DNA from: JANLQX01 sp043775075
GTDB taxonomy: Bacteria > Actinomycetota > Acidimicrobiia > Acidimicrobiales > JANYDT01
Assembly (NCBI GenBank): GCA_043775075.1
Contig: JAYVSS010000196.1
Coordinates: 1 to 6,979, forward strand
Reading direction: 5' to 3'
DNA length: 6,979 nt
The notes beneath the pieces are model-generated. The model was not told the origin of the DNA. It was given only the letters and a program-made list of their open reading frames with translations, and searched no databases. Made by a program: the position numbers and the translations under genes. This document shows positions 1-6,058 of this stretch, piece after piece; the stretch's first letter is position 1; every line of letters begins with the position of its first letter.

Positions 1-1559
1 CGGACAACTTTGTGCTGATGTTCCTCGGCTGGGAAGGCGTCGGGGCGTGCTCGTACCTGCTCATCAGCTTCTGGTTTGAACGCCCGTCGGCCGCCACCGC
101 GGGCAAGAAGGCGTTTGTCGTAAATCGCGTTGGCGACTTCGGCCTGATGGTAGCGATGTTTCTGATCTTCAATCAGACCGGGTCGTTGCAGTACCACGCA
201 GTCTTTCGTTCGATCGAGACCAACGGCATCGCCCAGTCCACCGCCACGGCCATATGCGCGCTTCTCTTCGTCGGCGCGTGTGGGAAGTCGGCTCAGTTAC
301 CGCTCTACGTGTGGCTGCCCGATGCCATGGAGGGCCCGACACCGGTCTCGGCCCTCATCCACGCTGCCACCATGGTCACCGCTGGCGTGTACCTGATGGT
401 CCGAGTGCATCCGTTGCTCGAGCTTGCGCCAACGGTCATGACGGTCATCGCCTGGGTGGGTGCGCTCACGGCGTTGTTTGCGGCGACGATCGCCACGGCG
501 CAAGACGACATCAAACGCGTTCTCGCCTATTCGACGATCAGCCAACTCGGGTACATGTTCCTCGCCGTTGGTGTGGGCGGCAATGTCGCCGCGATTTTCC
601 ATATGGTGACCCACGCCTTCTTCAAGGCCCTGATGTTCTTGGCCGCTGGCTCCGTTATTCACGGGATGCACGGCGTCGTCGACGATGAGCAGAACATGAA
701 GTGGATGGGCAACATCAAGAAATGGATGCCGATCACTACCGGAACGTTCCTTATGGGCTGGCTGGCCATTTCCGGTTTCCCGCCGTTCTCCGGCTTCTGG
801 TCGAAAGACGAGATCCTGCTCGACGCCTTTCAAAAGAACAAGGCACTGTGGGTTGTGGGCCTGCTGACGGCGTTGCTCACGGCGTACTACATGACCCGCC
901 AAATTATCCTCGTGTTCTTCGGCCAAGAGCGCTTCCTTTCCGTTAACCACTCGCATGACTCGCAGGATTCCGGCCATGAGCACACGCCGCATGAATCACC
1001 GATCACGATGCTGCTGCCGCTTGGCGTGCTGGCGTTCCTCGCGGTCGTAGGTGGACTTATTAACCAGCCGTTCGGCGGCTCGGGCGTGTCAATGAAACTC
1101 GAGCACTGGTTGGAAGAATCGTTCATCCCCGGCACGGAGGTGCATTCGTTCTTTTCCGCCCATGCGTCCGTGGCGAGCGGAACCAAACTCACGCTGGCGA
1201 TCATCGCTACGGTGGGCGGAGTTATAGGGATCGCCCTCGGCGCCTCGAGGTGGTTAACGCGAACGTCGCCCGAGTCGCAAGCCAAGCTGGAGATTCCGCT
1301 CTTGCAGCGGGCCTACGGGGTGGACGCGATCTATTCGGCAATGTTCGAGAAGCCGGGGCGAAAGCTGAGTGAGTTTCTCGCATTCGTCGTGGACCGTCGA
1401 GGCATTGACGGTGTGGTGAATGGCATGGCAACCCTCGTGCGAGGGGGCGGCACCCAACTTCGGAAACTGCAAAATGGATACGTCCGTTCGTACGCGCTTG
1501 GTATCGCCGGCGGCCTCGTGGCCCTTCTGATCTGGGCCGCCGTGCGGACCGGACTGTGA
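1..1559 (+). CDS. nuoL: NADH-quinone oxidoreductase subunit L (NuoL), 5' end cut by window
   Basis: NuoL is the distal antiporter-like membrane subunit of complex I, which couples quinone reduction to proton pumping. The reading frame is open from base 3 (Asp-Asn-Phe-Val-Leu-Met); the GTG at 12 is an internal Val codon and not the start, and roughly the first 130 residues are missing by comparison with the usual length of about 610-650. Numbering from that GTG, the TM5 Glu is in LGWEGVGACSYLL (E8), the channel Lys is in GKSAQLPLYVWLPDA (K92), and the conserved PTPVSALIHAATMVTAGVYL block and HAFFKALMFL segment follow. Residues 312-330 form a His-rich loop, a feature I recall as common in actinobacterial NuoL. 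The C-terminus has the amphipathic lateral-helix region and a last TM segment typical of NuoL, not NuoM or NuoN. The TGA overlaps the nuoM GTG by 4 nt. Identification is firm. Confidence 0.97.
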   Translation, partial: DNFVLMFLGWEGVGACSYLLISFWFERPSAATAGKKAFVVNRVGDFGLMVAMFLIFNQTGSLQYHAVFRSIETNGIAQSTATAICALLFVGACGKSAQLPLYVWLPDAMEGPTPVSALIHAATMVTAGVYLMVRVHPLLELAPTVMTVIAWVGALTALFAATIATAQDDIKRVLAYSTISQLGYMFLAVGVGGNVAAIFHMVTHAFFKALMFLAAGSVIHGMHGVVDDEQNMKWMGNIKKWMPITTGTFLMGWLAISGFPPFSGFWSKDEILLDAFQKNKALWVVGLLTALLTAYYMTRQIILVFFGQERFLSVNHSHDSQDSGHEHTPHESPITMLLPLGVLAFLAVVGGLINQPFGGSGVSMKLEHWLEESFIPGTEVHSFFSAHASVASGTKLTLAIIATVGGVIGIALGASRWLTRTSPESQAKLEIPLLQRAYGVDAIYSAMFEKPGRKLSEFLAFVVDRRGIDGVVNGMATLVRGGGTQLRKLQNGYVRSYALGIAGGLVALLIWAAVRTGL

Positions 1560-3205
1560 TCGCTATGTCTTCCCTCCTCCTTGCCTCCGCCGAAGGCGTG
1601 GCCCGCAGCGTGTCGTTCCCACTGCTCTCGATGCTCGTGGTGTTGCCGCTCGTTGGTGCGTTGGTGGTGATGTTCCTTCCGCCAACCCGAGTGAACGAAC
1701 TCGTTATGCCGATCGGTTTGGTCTTCACCGCGGCCACCGGGGCATTGGCCGGCTGGCTCATGTTTGCCTTCAAGCGAGGTGAAGCCGGCTTCCAGTTCGT
1801 TACCAACCATGAGTGGATCAAGTCATTCGGTTCGTCGTGGCACCTGGGTGTGGACGGTATTTCGTTATGGCTCGTGGTGCTTACAGGCTTTTTGTTCCCC
1901 CTCGCCTTGCTTGGCCCGGACGAACGTCACAACCGCAAGGCATACGTGGCGTGGATCCTTCTCCTTGAGGCCGGCGTGATGGGCGTGTTTTTGTCGCTCG
2001 ACCTCTTTCTGTTCTTCGTCATGTTTGAAGTGGTGCTCGTGCCGATGTACTTCCTCATCGGGGGATGGGGCCACGGCAACAAGGCCTATGCGGCCACGAA
2101 GTTTTTCCTTTACACGATGGTTGGTTCGGGCCTCATGCTCGTCGCGATGGTCACGTTGGCGTTCCTGGCCAAGAAGAACATAGGTGAACTTACTTTCGAC
2201 ATCACCAAGCTGGCGGAAGCAAACCTGTCGAGAGACACTTCTCGATGGTTGTTCCTCGCCTTCGCCGCGGCCTTCGCCATCAAGGTTCCGATCTTCCCGC
2301 TGCACACGTGGCTGCCGGACGCCCACACCGAAGCGCCCACCGCCGGTTCGGTCATCCTCGCTGGCGTGATGTTGAAAATGGGCACCTACGGACTCATTCG
2401 GTTTGGCATCTATTTGTTCCCCGAAGCATCGTCGTGGTTTGGCCCGGTGATGCTGACTCTTGGGGTGATTGGGATTCTTTATGGGGCGCTGACCGCCGTC
2501 GTACAGAAGGACCTCAAACGTCTCGTGGCGTACTCCTCGGTTGCCCACCTCGGCTTCATCATCGTCGGAACGTACGCTCTCACCCAACAGTCGCTATCCG
2601 GCAGCGTCTTGCAGATGGTGAACCACGGGATCTCGACCGGAGCGCTCTTTCTTCTCGTCGGTTGGATCTACGAGCGTCGCCATACCCGTCTCATCGCTGA
2701 CCTCAAGGGCATTCAGAAGGTGGCGCCGGTGTTAGCCGGCTGCTTCACCATCGTGATGTTCTCGTCGATCGGCGTACCGGGACTGAACGGGTTCGTCGGT
2801 GAGTTCATGATTCTGCTTGGTACCTTCGTTGACCATCGTTGGTGGGCGGTGGTGGCGGCCAGTGGCGTAATCCTTGCTGCCATATACCTTATGTGGGCAT
2901 ATCAACGATCTTTTCATGGCGAACCTGACGAGGCCAGCCGGTCACAGATTCACGACCTGACGTTGCGCGAGCGATTGGTGATCGGGCCGTTCCTCGTGGT
3001 CATTGTGTTTATGGGTGTGTATCCAAAGCCGTTCCTCGATCGCATCGATCCGTCGGTCAAGGCGCTCATCTCCCACGTGGAGGCGAAGACGGATCGTCAG
3101 GAACCGGCGGTGGCGGCCAACGGGGGCGCGGCGCCCTCAGTATCGGTGGCGGAGAACGCCACTGAAGGTGCGTCCACGGACGCAACCGAAGGAGCCGGGC
3201 AATGA
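1556..3205 (+). CDS. nuoM: NADH-quinone oxidoreductase subunit M (NuoM)
   Basis: NuoM is the middle antiporter-like proton channel of the complex I membrane arm; 549 residues, close to the family length plus a tail. Key residues visible: TM5 Glu in MFEVVLVPMYFLIGGWG (E158), channel Lys in AFAIKVPIFPLHTWLPDAH (K243), connecting Lys in VMLKMGTYGL (K274), the broken-helix block VAYSSVAHLGFI (about 325-336), and the terminal Glu in PGLNGFVGEF (E416); these match E144, K234, K265 and E407 of E. coli NuoM. The GTG at 1556 overlaps the nuoL TGA by 4 nt with a weak GCGGA upstream. An ATG three codons later (1565) is an equally possible start. The last ~45 residues (about 505-549) are a hydrophilic Ala/Glu/Thr-rich tail beyond the last TM helix, probably disordered. 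The stop overlaps nuoN by 4 nt (ATGA). Confidence 0.97.
   Translation: MIAMSSLLLASAEGVARSVSFPLLSMLVVLPLVGALVVMFLPPTRVNELVMPIGLVFTAATGALAGWLMFAFKRGEAGFQFVTNHEWIKSFGSSWHLGVDGISLWLVVLTGFLFPLALLGPDERHNRKAYVAWILLLEAGVMGVFLSLDLFLFFVMFEVVLVPMYFLIGGWGHGNKAYAATKFFLYTMVGSGLMLVAMVTLAFLAKKNIGELTFDITKLAEANLSRDTSRWLFLAFAAAFAIKVPIFPLHTWLPDAHTEAPTAGSVILAGVMLKMGTYGLIRFGIYLFPEASSWFGPVMLTLGVIGILYGALTAVVQKDLKRLVAYSSVAHLGFIIVGTYALTQQSLSGSVLQMVNHGISTGALFLLVGWIYERRHTRLIADLKGIQKVAPVLAGCFTIVMFSSIGVPGLNGFVGEFMILLGTFVDHRWWAVVAASGVILAAIYLMWAYQRSFHGEPDEASRSQIHDLTLRERLVIGPFLVVIVFMGVYPKPFLDRIDPSVKALISHVEAKTDRQEPAVAANGGAAPSVSVAENATEGASTDATEGAGQ
3188..3194 (+). promoter_or_regulatory. Shine-Dalgarno site of nuoN
   Basis: GAAGGAG lies inside the last codons of nuoM, 7 nt before the ATG at 3202. 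It fixes the nuoN start despite the 4-nt overlap with the nuoM stop and suggests coupled translation of M and N. Confidence 0.8.
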
Positions 3206-4761
3206 GCCTCTTCGCCCAGGCCGCCGACACCGTGGCCGAGACGGCGTCGACACTCCCGACGAAGCTGATTACGCCAAAGATCGATTTCATCAGTGTTGGC
3301 CCCTCCACGGTGCTTATTGCTGGGGCGCTCACCCTCATCGTGGTCGCGTCGCTGGCCAAGCACACGAAGTGGGCCCGCGGGTTCTCCACCTGGTTCACCA
3401 TCGGCACCGCGTTGACCGCCGGTGCGTTCACCTTCCCGCTGTGGGACCGGGTGAACCACGGCCGCTCGGCCACGGCGATTTCTAACGCCCTCCACGTTGA
3501 TGGCTTCAGCGTGTTCTTTACGGTGCTGACGTGCTGTGCCGTCGTGCTCGCCGCGCTGGTCCTCGATGGCTACTTGACCAGAGAGGGTCTCGAAGGCCCC
3601 GAGGTGTTTGTGCTCATGCTGCTGTCGTCGTCGGGCGGCGTAATTATGGCGTCGGCCAACGACCTGATTGTGTTGTTTCTCGGTCTCGAAATCCTGTCAA
3701 TCGCGCTGTATGTGTTGGCCGGGTCGCATCTTCGGCGAGCTGAGTCCCAGGAGTCCGCGTTGAAGTACTTCGTGCTCGGCGGATTCTCCTCAGCGGTGTT
3801 CCTGTATGGCATTGCGCTGACCTACGGAGCGACCGGGTCGACCAACCTCACTGATATCGCCAACTTCCTCGCCACCAACATCGTCTTGCACAATGGGTTG
3901 ATCCTTGGAGGTCTCGCCCTGATGCTCGTGGGGCTGGGTTTCAAGATCGCGGCCGTGCCATTTCACGTGTGGACCCCCGACGTGTACCAGGGGGCGCCGT
4001 CGCCCGTCACCGGTTTCATGGCGGCGGCAGCCAAGGCGGCGGGATTCTCGGCGTTGCTTCGCGTCATGTTGACCGGACTCGCCACCCGTCGGTTGGACTG
4101 GCAGCCGATCATATGGGTACTTGCTATCGCGTCGATGATCCTTGGTGCGGTGCTGGCGGTGGTGCAAACCGATGTGAAGCGCATGCTGGCGTATTCCTCG
4201 ATTAGCCACGCCGGCTTCATCCTCATCGGGCTTCAAGCGGGTAATGCCGTCGGTCTGTCGGCATCGCTGGTGTACCTGTTTGCCTATGCGTTCATCGTCC
4301 TCGGCACGTTTGGTGTCGTGACCGTGGTGGGTGCACGGGGCGACGCTGCCCACGACTTGAACGACTACCGGGGCCTGGCGAAGCGCTCGCCCTTCCTGGC
4401 CGTTGCGCTTACCGTGTTCCTTCTCGCTCAAGCGGGCATTCCGGCCACGTCGGGGTTCATCTCGAAGTTTGGGGTGATTCGGGCGGCGGCAGAAGCGCAC
4501 TCGTACGCGATTGCCATCATCGCCATGCTCGTGTCCGTTATTGGTGCGTTCTTCTACCTTCGGCTCGTACTTCGTATGTGGACCGACGATTCCGCAGACG
4601 ACTCGTCTCCGGTCGACTCGGTTGACTCAGTGGACGTGGGGCAAATCCGTATGCCGATTGCCACCCAGGTGGCGATTGCCATAGCGTTTGCCGTCACGAT
4701 CGTCCTTGGTATCGCCCCCCAGACGATCATCGACTTCGCTGATCGGGCCTTACTTCGATGA
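3202..4761 (+). CDS. nuoN: NADH-quinone oxidoreductase subunit N (NuoN)
   Basis: NuoN is the third antiporter-like subunit, next to NuoK in the membrane arm, and forms a proton channel; 519 residues, slightly longer than E. coli NuoN. Visible motifs: TM5 Glu in FLGLEILSIALYVL (E163), Lys in ESALKYFVLGGFSSA (K188), channel Lys in GLGFKIAAVPFHVWTPDVYQG (K248), Lys in AAAKAAGFSALLR (K278), MLAYSSISHAGF (about 328-339), and Lys in IPATSGFISKF (K422). These fit NuoN and not NuoM, which has a Glu where K422 lies. A hydrophilic Asp/Ser-rich loop at residues 462-479 includes a short VDSVDSVD repeat. The ATG at 3202 has a strong Shine-Dalgarno and overlaps nuoM by 4 nt. The gene ends with TGA and is followed by a 47-bp gap, the first non-overlapping junction in the cluster. 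Confidence 0.97.
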   Translation: MSLFAQAADTVAETASTLPTKLITPKIDFISVGPSTVLIAGALTLIVVASLAKHTKWARGFSTWFTIGTALTAGAFTFPLWDRVNHGRSATAISNALHVDGFSVFFTVLTCCAVVLAALVLDGYLTREGLEGPEVFVLMLLSSSGGVIMASANDLIVLFLGLEILSIALYVLAGSHLRRAESQESALKYFVLGGFSSAVFLYGIALTYGATGSTNLTDIANFLATNIVLHNGLILGGLALMLVGLGFKIAAVPFHVWTPDVYQGAPSPVTGFMAAAAKAAGFSALLRVMLTGLATRRLDWQPIIWVLAIASMILGAVLAVVQTDVKRMLAYSSISHAGFILIGLQAGNAVGLSASLVYLFAYAFIVLGTFGVVTVVGARGDAAHDLNDYRGLAKRSPFLAVALTVFLLAQAGIPATSGFISKFGVIRAAAEAHSYAIAIIAMLVSVIGAFFYLRLVLRMWTDDSADDSSPVDSVDSVDVGQIRMPIATQVAIAIAFAVTIVLGIAPQTIIDFADRALLR

Positions 4762-4770
4762 CGGCGCGCT

Positions 4771-4808
4771 TTATCTTCAGTCCGCACCACCGGTAGGCTT
4801 GGCGCTCA
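4771..4808 (+). promoter_or_regulatory. Candidate near-leaderless promoter of nuoA
   Basis: The nuoN-nuoA gap has no Shine-Dalgarno at a normal distance from the nuoA ATG. It does have TAGGCT at 4794-4799, which fits the actinobacterial -10 pattern TANNNT, ending 9 nt before the ATG; transcription would start at or within a few bases of the ATG. A weak -35-like TTATCT sits at 4771-4776 with 17-bp spacing. Leaderless transcripts are common in actinobacteria. The call is by eye; GGTAGG at 4792-4797 could instead be a distant, poor ribosome site. Confidence 0.4.
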
Positions 4809-5174
4809 ATGTCGGCCTACCTCCGCAGTTATCTCACGGTTATCTTTCTCGCCGGTGCCGCCTTTCTCTTGGTCGGTGGCACGCTTTCGCTCTCCCGATT
4901 GGTGCGGCCGAACCGTCCGTCGGTGGCCAAGCTCACGGCCTACGAGTCGGGCGTCGATCCGGTTGGTACCGGCTGGTCGCAAAGCCAAATTCGGTACTAC
5001 CTGTACGCACTGCTTTTCGTGATGTTCGACGTGGAAGCGGTGTTCCTGTTTCCGTGGGCGTTGCAGCTGGAACAGTTCGGTGTGTTCGGTCTCATCGAGA
5101 TGACGATTTTCGTGTTTGTGCTGTTGTTGGGTCTTATTTATGCATGGCGTAAGGGAGTACTTCGGTGGGTCTGA
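4809..5174 (+). CDS. nuoA: NADH-quinone oxidoreductase subunit A (NuoA)
   Basis: NuoA (ND3 homologue) is a three-helix membrane subunit at the junction of the peripheral and membrane arms, whose first loop lies by the quinone cavity; 121 residues, normal length. TM1 is about residues 8-30; the loop carries AYESGVDPVG (44-53); TM2 contains YYLYALLFVMFDVEAVFLFPWA with the conserved Asp74 and Glu76; TM3 is about 92-112; the tail is basic (AWRKGVLRWV). The loop Cys of the common YECG motif is Ser here (S47). The ATG at 4809 lacks a clear Shine-Dalgarno, consistent with a leaderless start. The final 33 bases (5142-5174) lie within the first unit of the 53-bp tandem repeat. The TGA overlaps by 10 nt a GTG start of a micro-ORF, the arrangement that recurs at nuoB. 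Confidence 0.95.
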   Translation: MSAYLRSYLTVIFLAGAAFLLVGGTLSLSRLVRPNRPSVAKLTAYESGVDPVGTGWSQSQIRYYLYALLFVMFDVEAVFLFPWALQLEQFGVFGLIEMTIFVFVLLLGLIYAWRKGVLRWV

Positions 5175-5227
5175 TTCCGGCAACCAGAAGCAGAGCATGG
5201 CGTAAGGGAGTACTTCGGTGGGTCTGA
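5165..5227 (+). CDS. Candidate 20-codon micro-ORF 1 between nuoA and nuoB
   Basis: A GTG at 5165 sits 7 nt after AAGGGAG (5151-5157) and opens 20 codons ending at TGA 5225-5227. The product would be MGLIPATRSR followed by AWRKGVLRWV, the latter identical to the NuoA C-terminus. The start overlaps the nuoA stop by 10 nt and the stop overlaps the next GTG by 10 nt. It arises directly from the tandem repeat. A function for the peptide is unsupported; its translation, if any, may serve only to pass ribosomes toward nuoB. Confidence 0.3.
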   Translation: MGLIPATRSRAWRKGVLRWV

Positions 5228-5280
5228 TTCCGGCAACCAGAAGCAGAGCATGGCGTAAGGGAGTGCTTCGGTGGGTCTAG
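5218..5280 (+). CDS. Candidate 20-codon micro-ORF 2 between nuoA and nuoB
   Basis: The second repeat unit gives GTG at 5218, 7 nt after AAGGGAG at 5204-5210, and 20 codons ending at TAG 5278-5280. The predicted peptide is identical to that of micro-ORF 1, because the single base change in unit 3 (GTA to GTG) is synonymous in this frame. Its stop overlaps the nuoB GTG by 10 nt. As with micro-ORF 1, a coding role is speculative. Confidence 0.3.
   Translation: MGLIPATRSRAWRKGVLRWV
5257..5263 (+). promoter_or_regulatory. Shine-Dalgarno site of nuoB
   Basis: AAGGGAG lies 7 nt before the GTG at 5271. An in-frame TAA at 5256-5258 closes the frame just upstream, so the GTG is the earliest possible nuoB start. 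Identical sites at 5151-5157 and 5204-5210 precede the GTGs of the two micro-ORFs. Confidence 0.8.
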
Positions 5281-5786
5281 TTGAGAAGGGGTTCTTCAAA
5301 TCGAAGGGTCCGGTGAAGCCGCTCACCACATTGTTGAATTACAGCCGCAAGTACTCGCTCTGGTGTTATCAGTGGGGCCTGGCGTGTTGCGCCATCGAGA
5401 TGGGGGCGGCGTTTGGGTCGCCGCGGTACGACGTGATGCGCCTGGGCGTGATTCCATTTCCAGCGTCTCCCCGTCAAGCTGACCTGGTGTGTATCTCGGG
5501 TACCGTCACCGACAAGATGGCCCCGGCCATCAAGCGTCTGTATGACCAAATGCCCGAGCCGAAATACGTGATCTCCATGGGTTCGTGCGCCAACTGCGGC
5601 GGACCATATTGGGACAGCTACTCCGTGACGAAGGGCGTGGACCAGATCATTCCGGTCGACGTCTACGTTCCCGGTTGCCCGCCTCGCCCCGAAGCCCTCC
5701 TCGAAGGAATCGTTTTGTTACAGGAACGGATTCAACACGAGGACATGGCCGAAAAATGGGCCGGCGAGCCGATTTACGTGCAGTAG
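5271..5786 (+). CDS. nuoB: NADH-quinone oxidoreductase subunit B (NuoB)
   Basis: NuoB (PSST/Nqo6 homologue) is a peripheral-arm subunit that holds cluster N2, the [4Fe-4S] centre that passes electrons to quinone; 171 residues. The four expected ligands are visible: the tandem Cys pair in GLACCAIEM (C39, C40), Cys in SMGSCANCGG (C106) and Cys in VPGCPPRPEA (C136). The quinone-side block ASPRQADLVCISGTVTDKMA (65-84) and KRLYDQMPEPKYVISMG are typical. C106 to C136 is 30 residues, one more than in E. coli NuoB, owing to GGPYWDSYSVTKG in place of GGMYDIYSVVQG. C109 and C74 are extra cysteines near the cluster region. The GTG start has a strong Shine-Dalgarno and overlaps micro-ORF 2. No nuoC follows; the next gene is unrelated and 272 bp away. 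Confidence 0.96.
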   Translation: MGLVEKGFFKSKGPVKPLTTLLNYSRKYSLWCYQWGLACCAIEMGAAFGSPRYDVMRLGVIPFPASPRQADLVCISGTVTDKMAPAIKRLYDQMPEPKYVISMGSCANCGGPYWDSYSVTKGVDQIIPVDVYVPGCPPRPEALLEGIVLLQERIQHEDMAEKWAGEPIYVQ

Positions 5787-5806
5787 CGGCCCCCCGATTT
5801 CGCTAC
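5783..5806 (+). terminator. Weak hairpin at the nuoB stop codon
   Basis: GTAGCG (5783-5788, including the stop codon) pairs with CGCTAC (5801-5806) around a 12-nt loop. There is no T-tract after it. It could contribute to 3'-end formation after nuoB, but a 6-bp stem of this kind may be chance. Confidence 0.2.
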
Positions 5807-5818
5807 GAGTCCGCGCCC

Positions 5819-5856
5819 CCGGGTTGATGTCCGGGTTGATGTCCGGGTTGATGTCC
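5819..5856. repeat. 12-bp tandem repeat, three copies
   Basis: GGGTTGATGTCC occurs three times without a mismatch at 5821-5832, 5833-5844 and 5845-5856; the two C bases at 5819-5820 extend the periodicity to 38 bp. It is non-coding as far as I can see, 34 bp downstream of nuoB. The perfect identity points to recent slippage expansion or to clustered binding sites. Confidence 0.9.
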
Positions 5857-6045
5857 GATCAGCGACGGATTGTTCGGATTGCGACGTCGTCATCCAGACA
5901 GAGTGTCGCAAATTAGACAGTGACGAGTGCGGGATCTGCTTGCCGGTGGCCGGACCGGCGCGTATCAGCCAGAAACGTTCGTGGTCGGGTACCCGTGGTC
6001 GGCGCATTGAGGCGGTTCTTTATGGCTCGCGACATGAGCGACGCC

Positions 6046-6058
6046 TACCGTCTCCCAA
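6046..6058 (+). promoter_or_regulatory. Candidate leaderless promoter of the CHAP gene
   Basis: TACCGT at 6046-6051 matches the actinobacterial -10 pattern TANNNT and ends 7 nt before the ATG at 6059, so transcription would begin at the start codon itself. There is no Shine-Dalgarno upstream of this ATG, which supports a leaderless mRNA. No convincing -35 element is seen. Confidence 0.4.

Larger units (their letters stand above)
5142..5278 (+). repeat. 53-bp tandem repeat at the nuoA/nuoB junction (about 2.6 copies)
   Basis: Unit 1 is 5142-5194, unit 2 is 5195-5247, and a partial unit 3 of 31 bp is 5248-5278. Units 1 and 2 are identical over 53 bp. Unit 3 differs by one base (A to G at 5265, GTAC to GTGC), then diverges into nuoB after GTGGGTCT. 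Each unit starts GCATGGCGT, contains AAGGGAG, and 7 nt later GTGGGTCT. Unit 1 supplies the last ten codons of nuoA; unit 3 supplies the ribosome site and first codons of nuoB. Because 53 is not a multiple of 3, each unit is read in a different frame. The simplest origin is tandem duplication of the nuoA-nuoB junction. Exact copy number could be an assembly effect. Confidence 0.95.
5787..6058. other. Intergenic region between nuoB and the CHAP gene
   Basis: These 272 bp show no credible protein or RNA gene. They hold, in order: a C-rich stretch; three 12-bp tandem repeats (5821-5856); a 7-bp inverted repeat TTGCGAC (5879-5885) / GTCGCAA (5905-5911) with a 19-nt loop; a 6-bp hairpin GCCGGT (5942-5947) / ACCGGC (5954-5959); the 10-bp palindrome CGGGTACCCG (5986-5995), flanked and overlapped by the direct repeat CGTGGTCGG (5980-5988 and 5994-6002); and a -10-like hexamer just before the CHAP ATG. 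No hairpin is followed by a T-run, so no standard intrinsic terminator is seen. Confidence 0.7.

Noticed and set aside
945..1001. His-rich loop of NuoL as a special metal-binding insertion
   Set aside because: A His-containing stretch ending in HESP between late TM helices is, as far as I recall, common in NuoL of actinobacteria and not distinctive.
4606..4635. Short VDSVDSVD coding repeat in nuoN as an unusual element
   Set aside because: It is a two-to-three-copy micro-repeat in a hydrophilic loop, a place where length variation is expected, with no sign of disruption.
4688..5152. 154-codon plus-strand frame covering the end of nuoN and most of nuoA
   Set aside because: It is an out-of-frame shadow of two firmly identified genes and its protein matches nothing recognisable.
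5142..5278. CRISPR array or mobile-element end for the 53-bp repeats
   Set aside because: The units are directly abutting with no variable spacers, there is no palindromic repeat or terminal inverted repeat, and no cas or transposase gene is present; tandem duplication explains them.
5774..6007. 77-codon minus-strand reading frame with a TSTR-repeat segment across the nuoB-CHAP intergenic region
   Set aside because: The repeat is just the 12-bp tandem array read on the other strand; the rest has no family resemblance, runs into the end of nuoB, and shows no ribosome site I can see.
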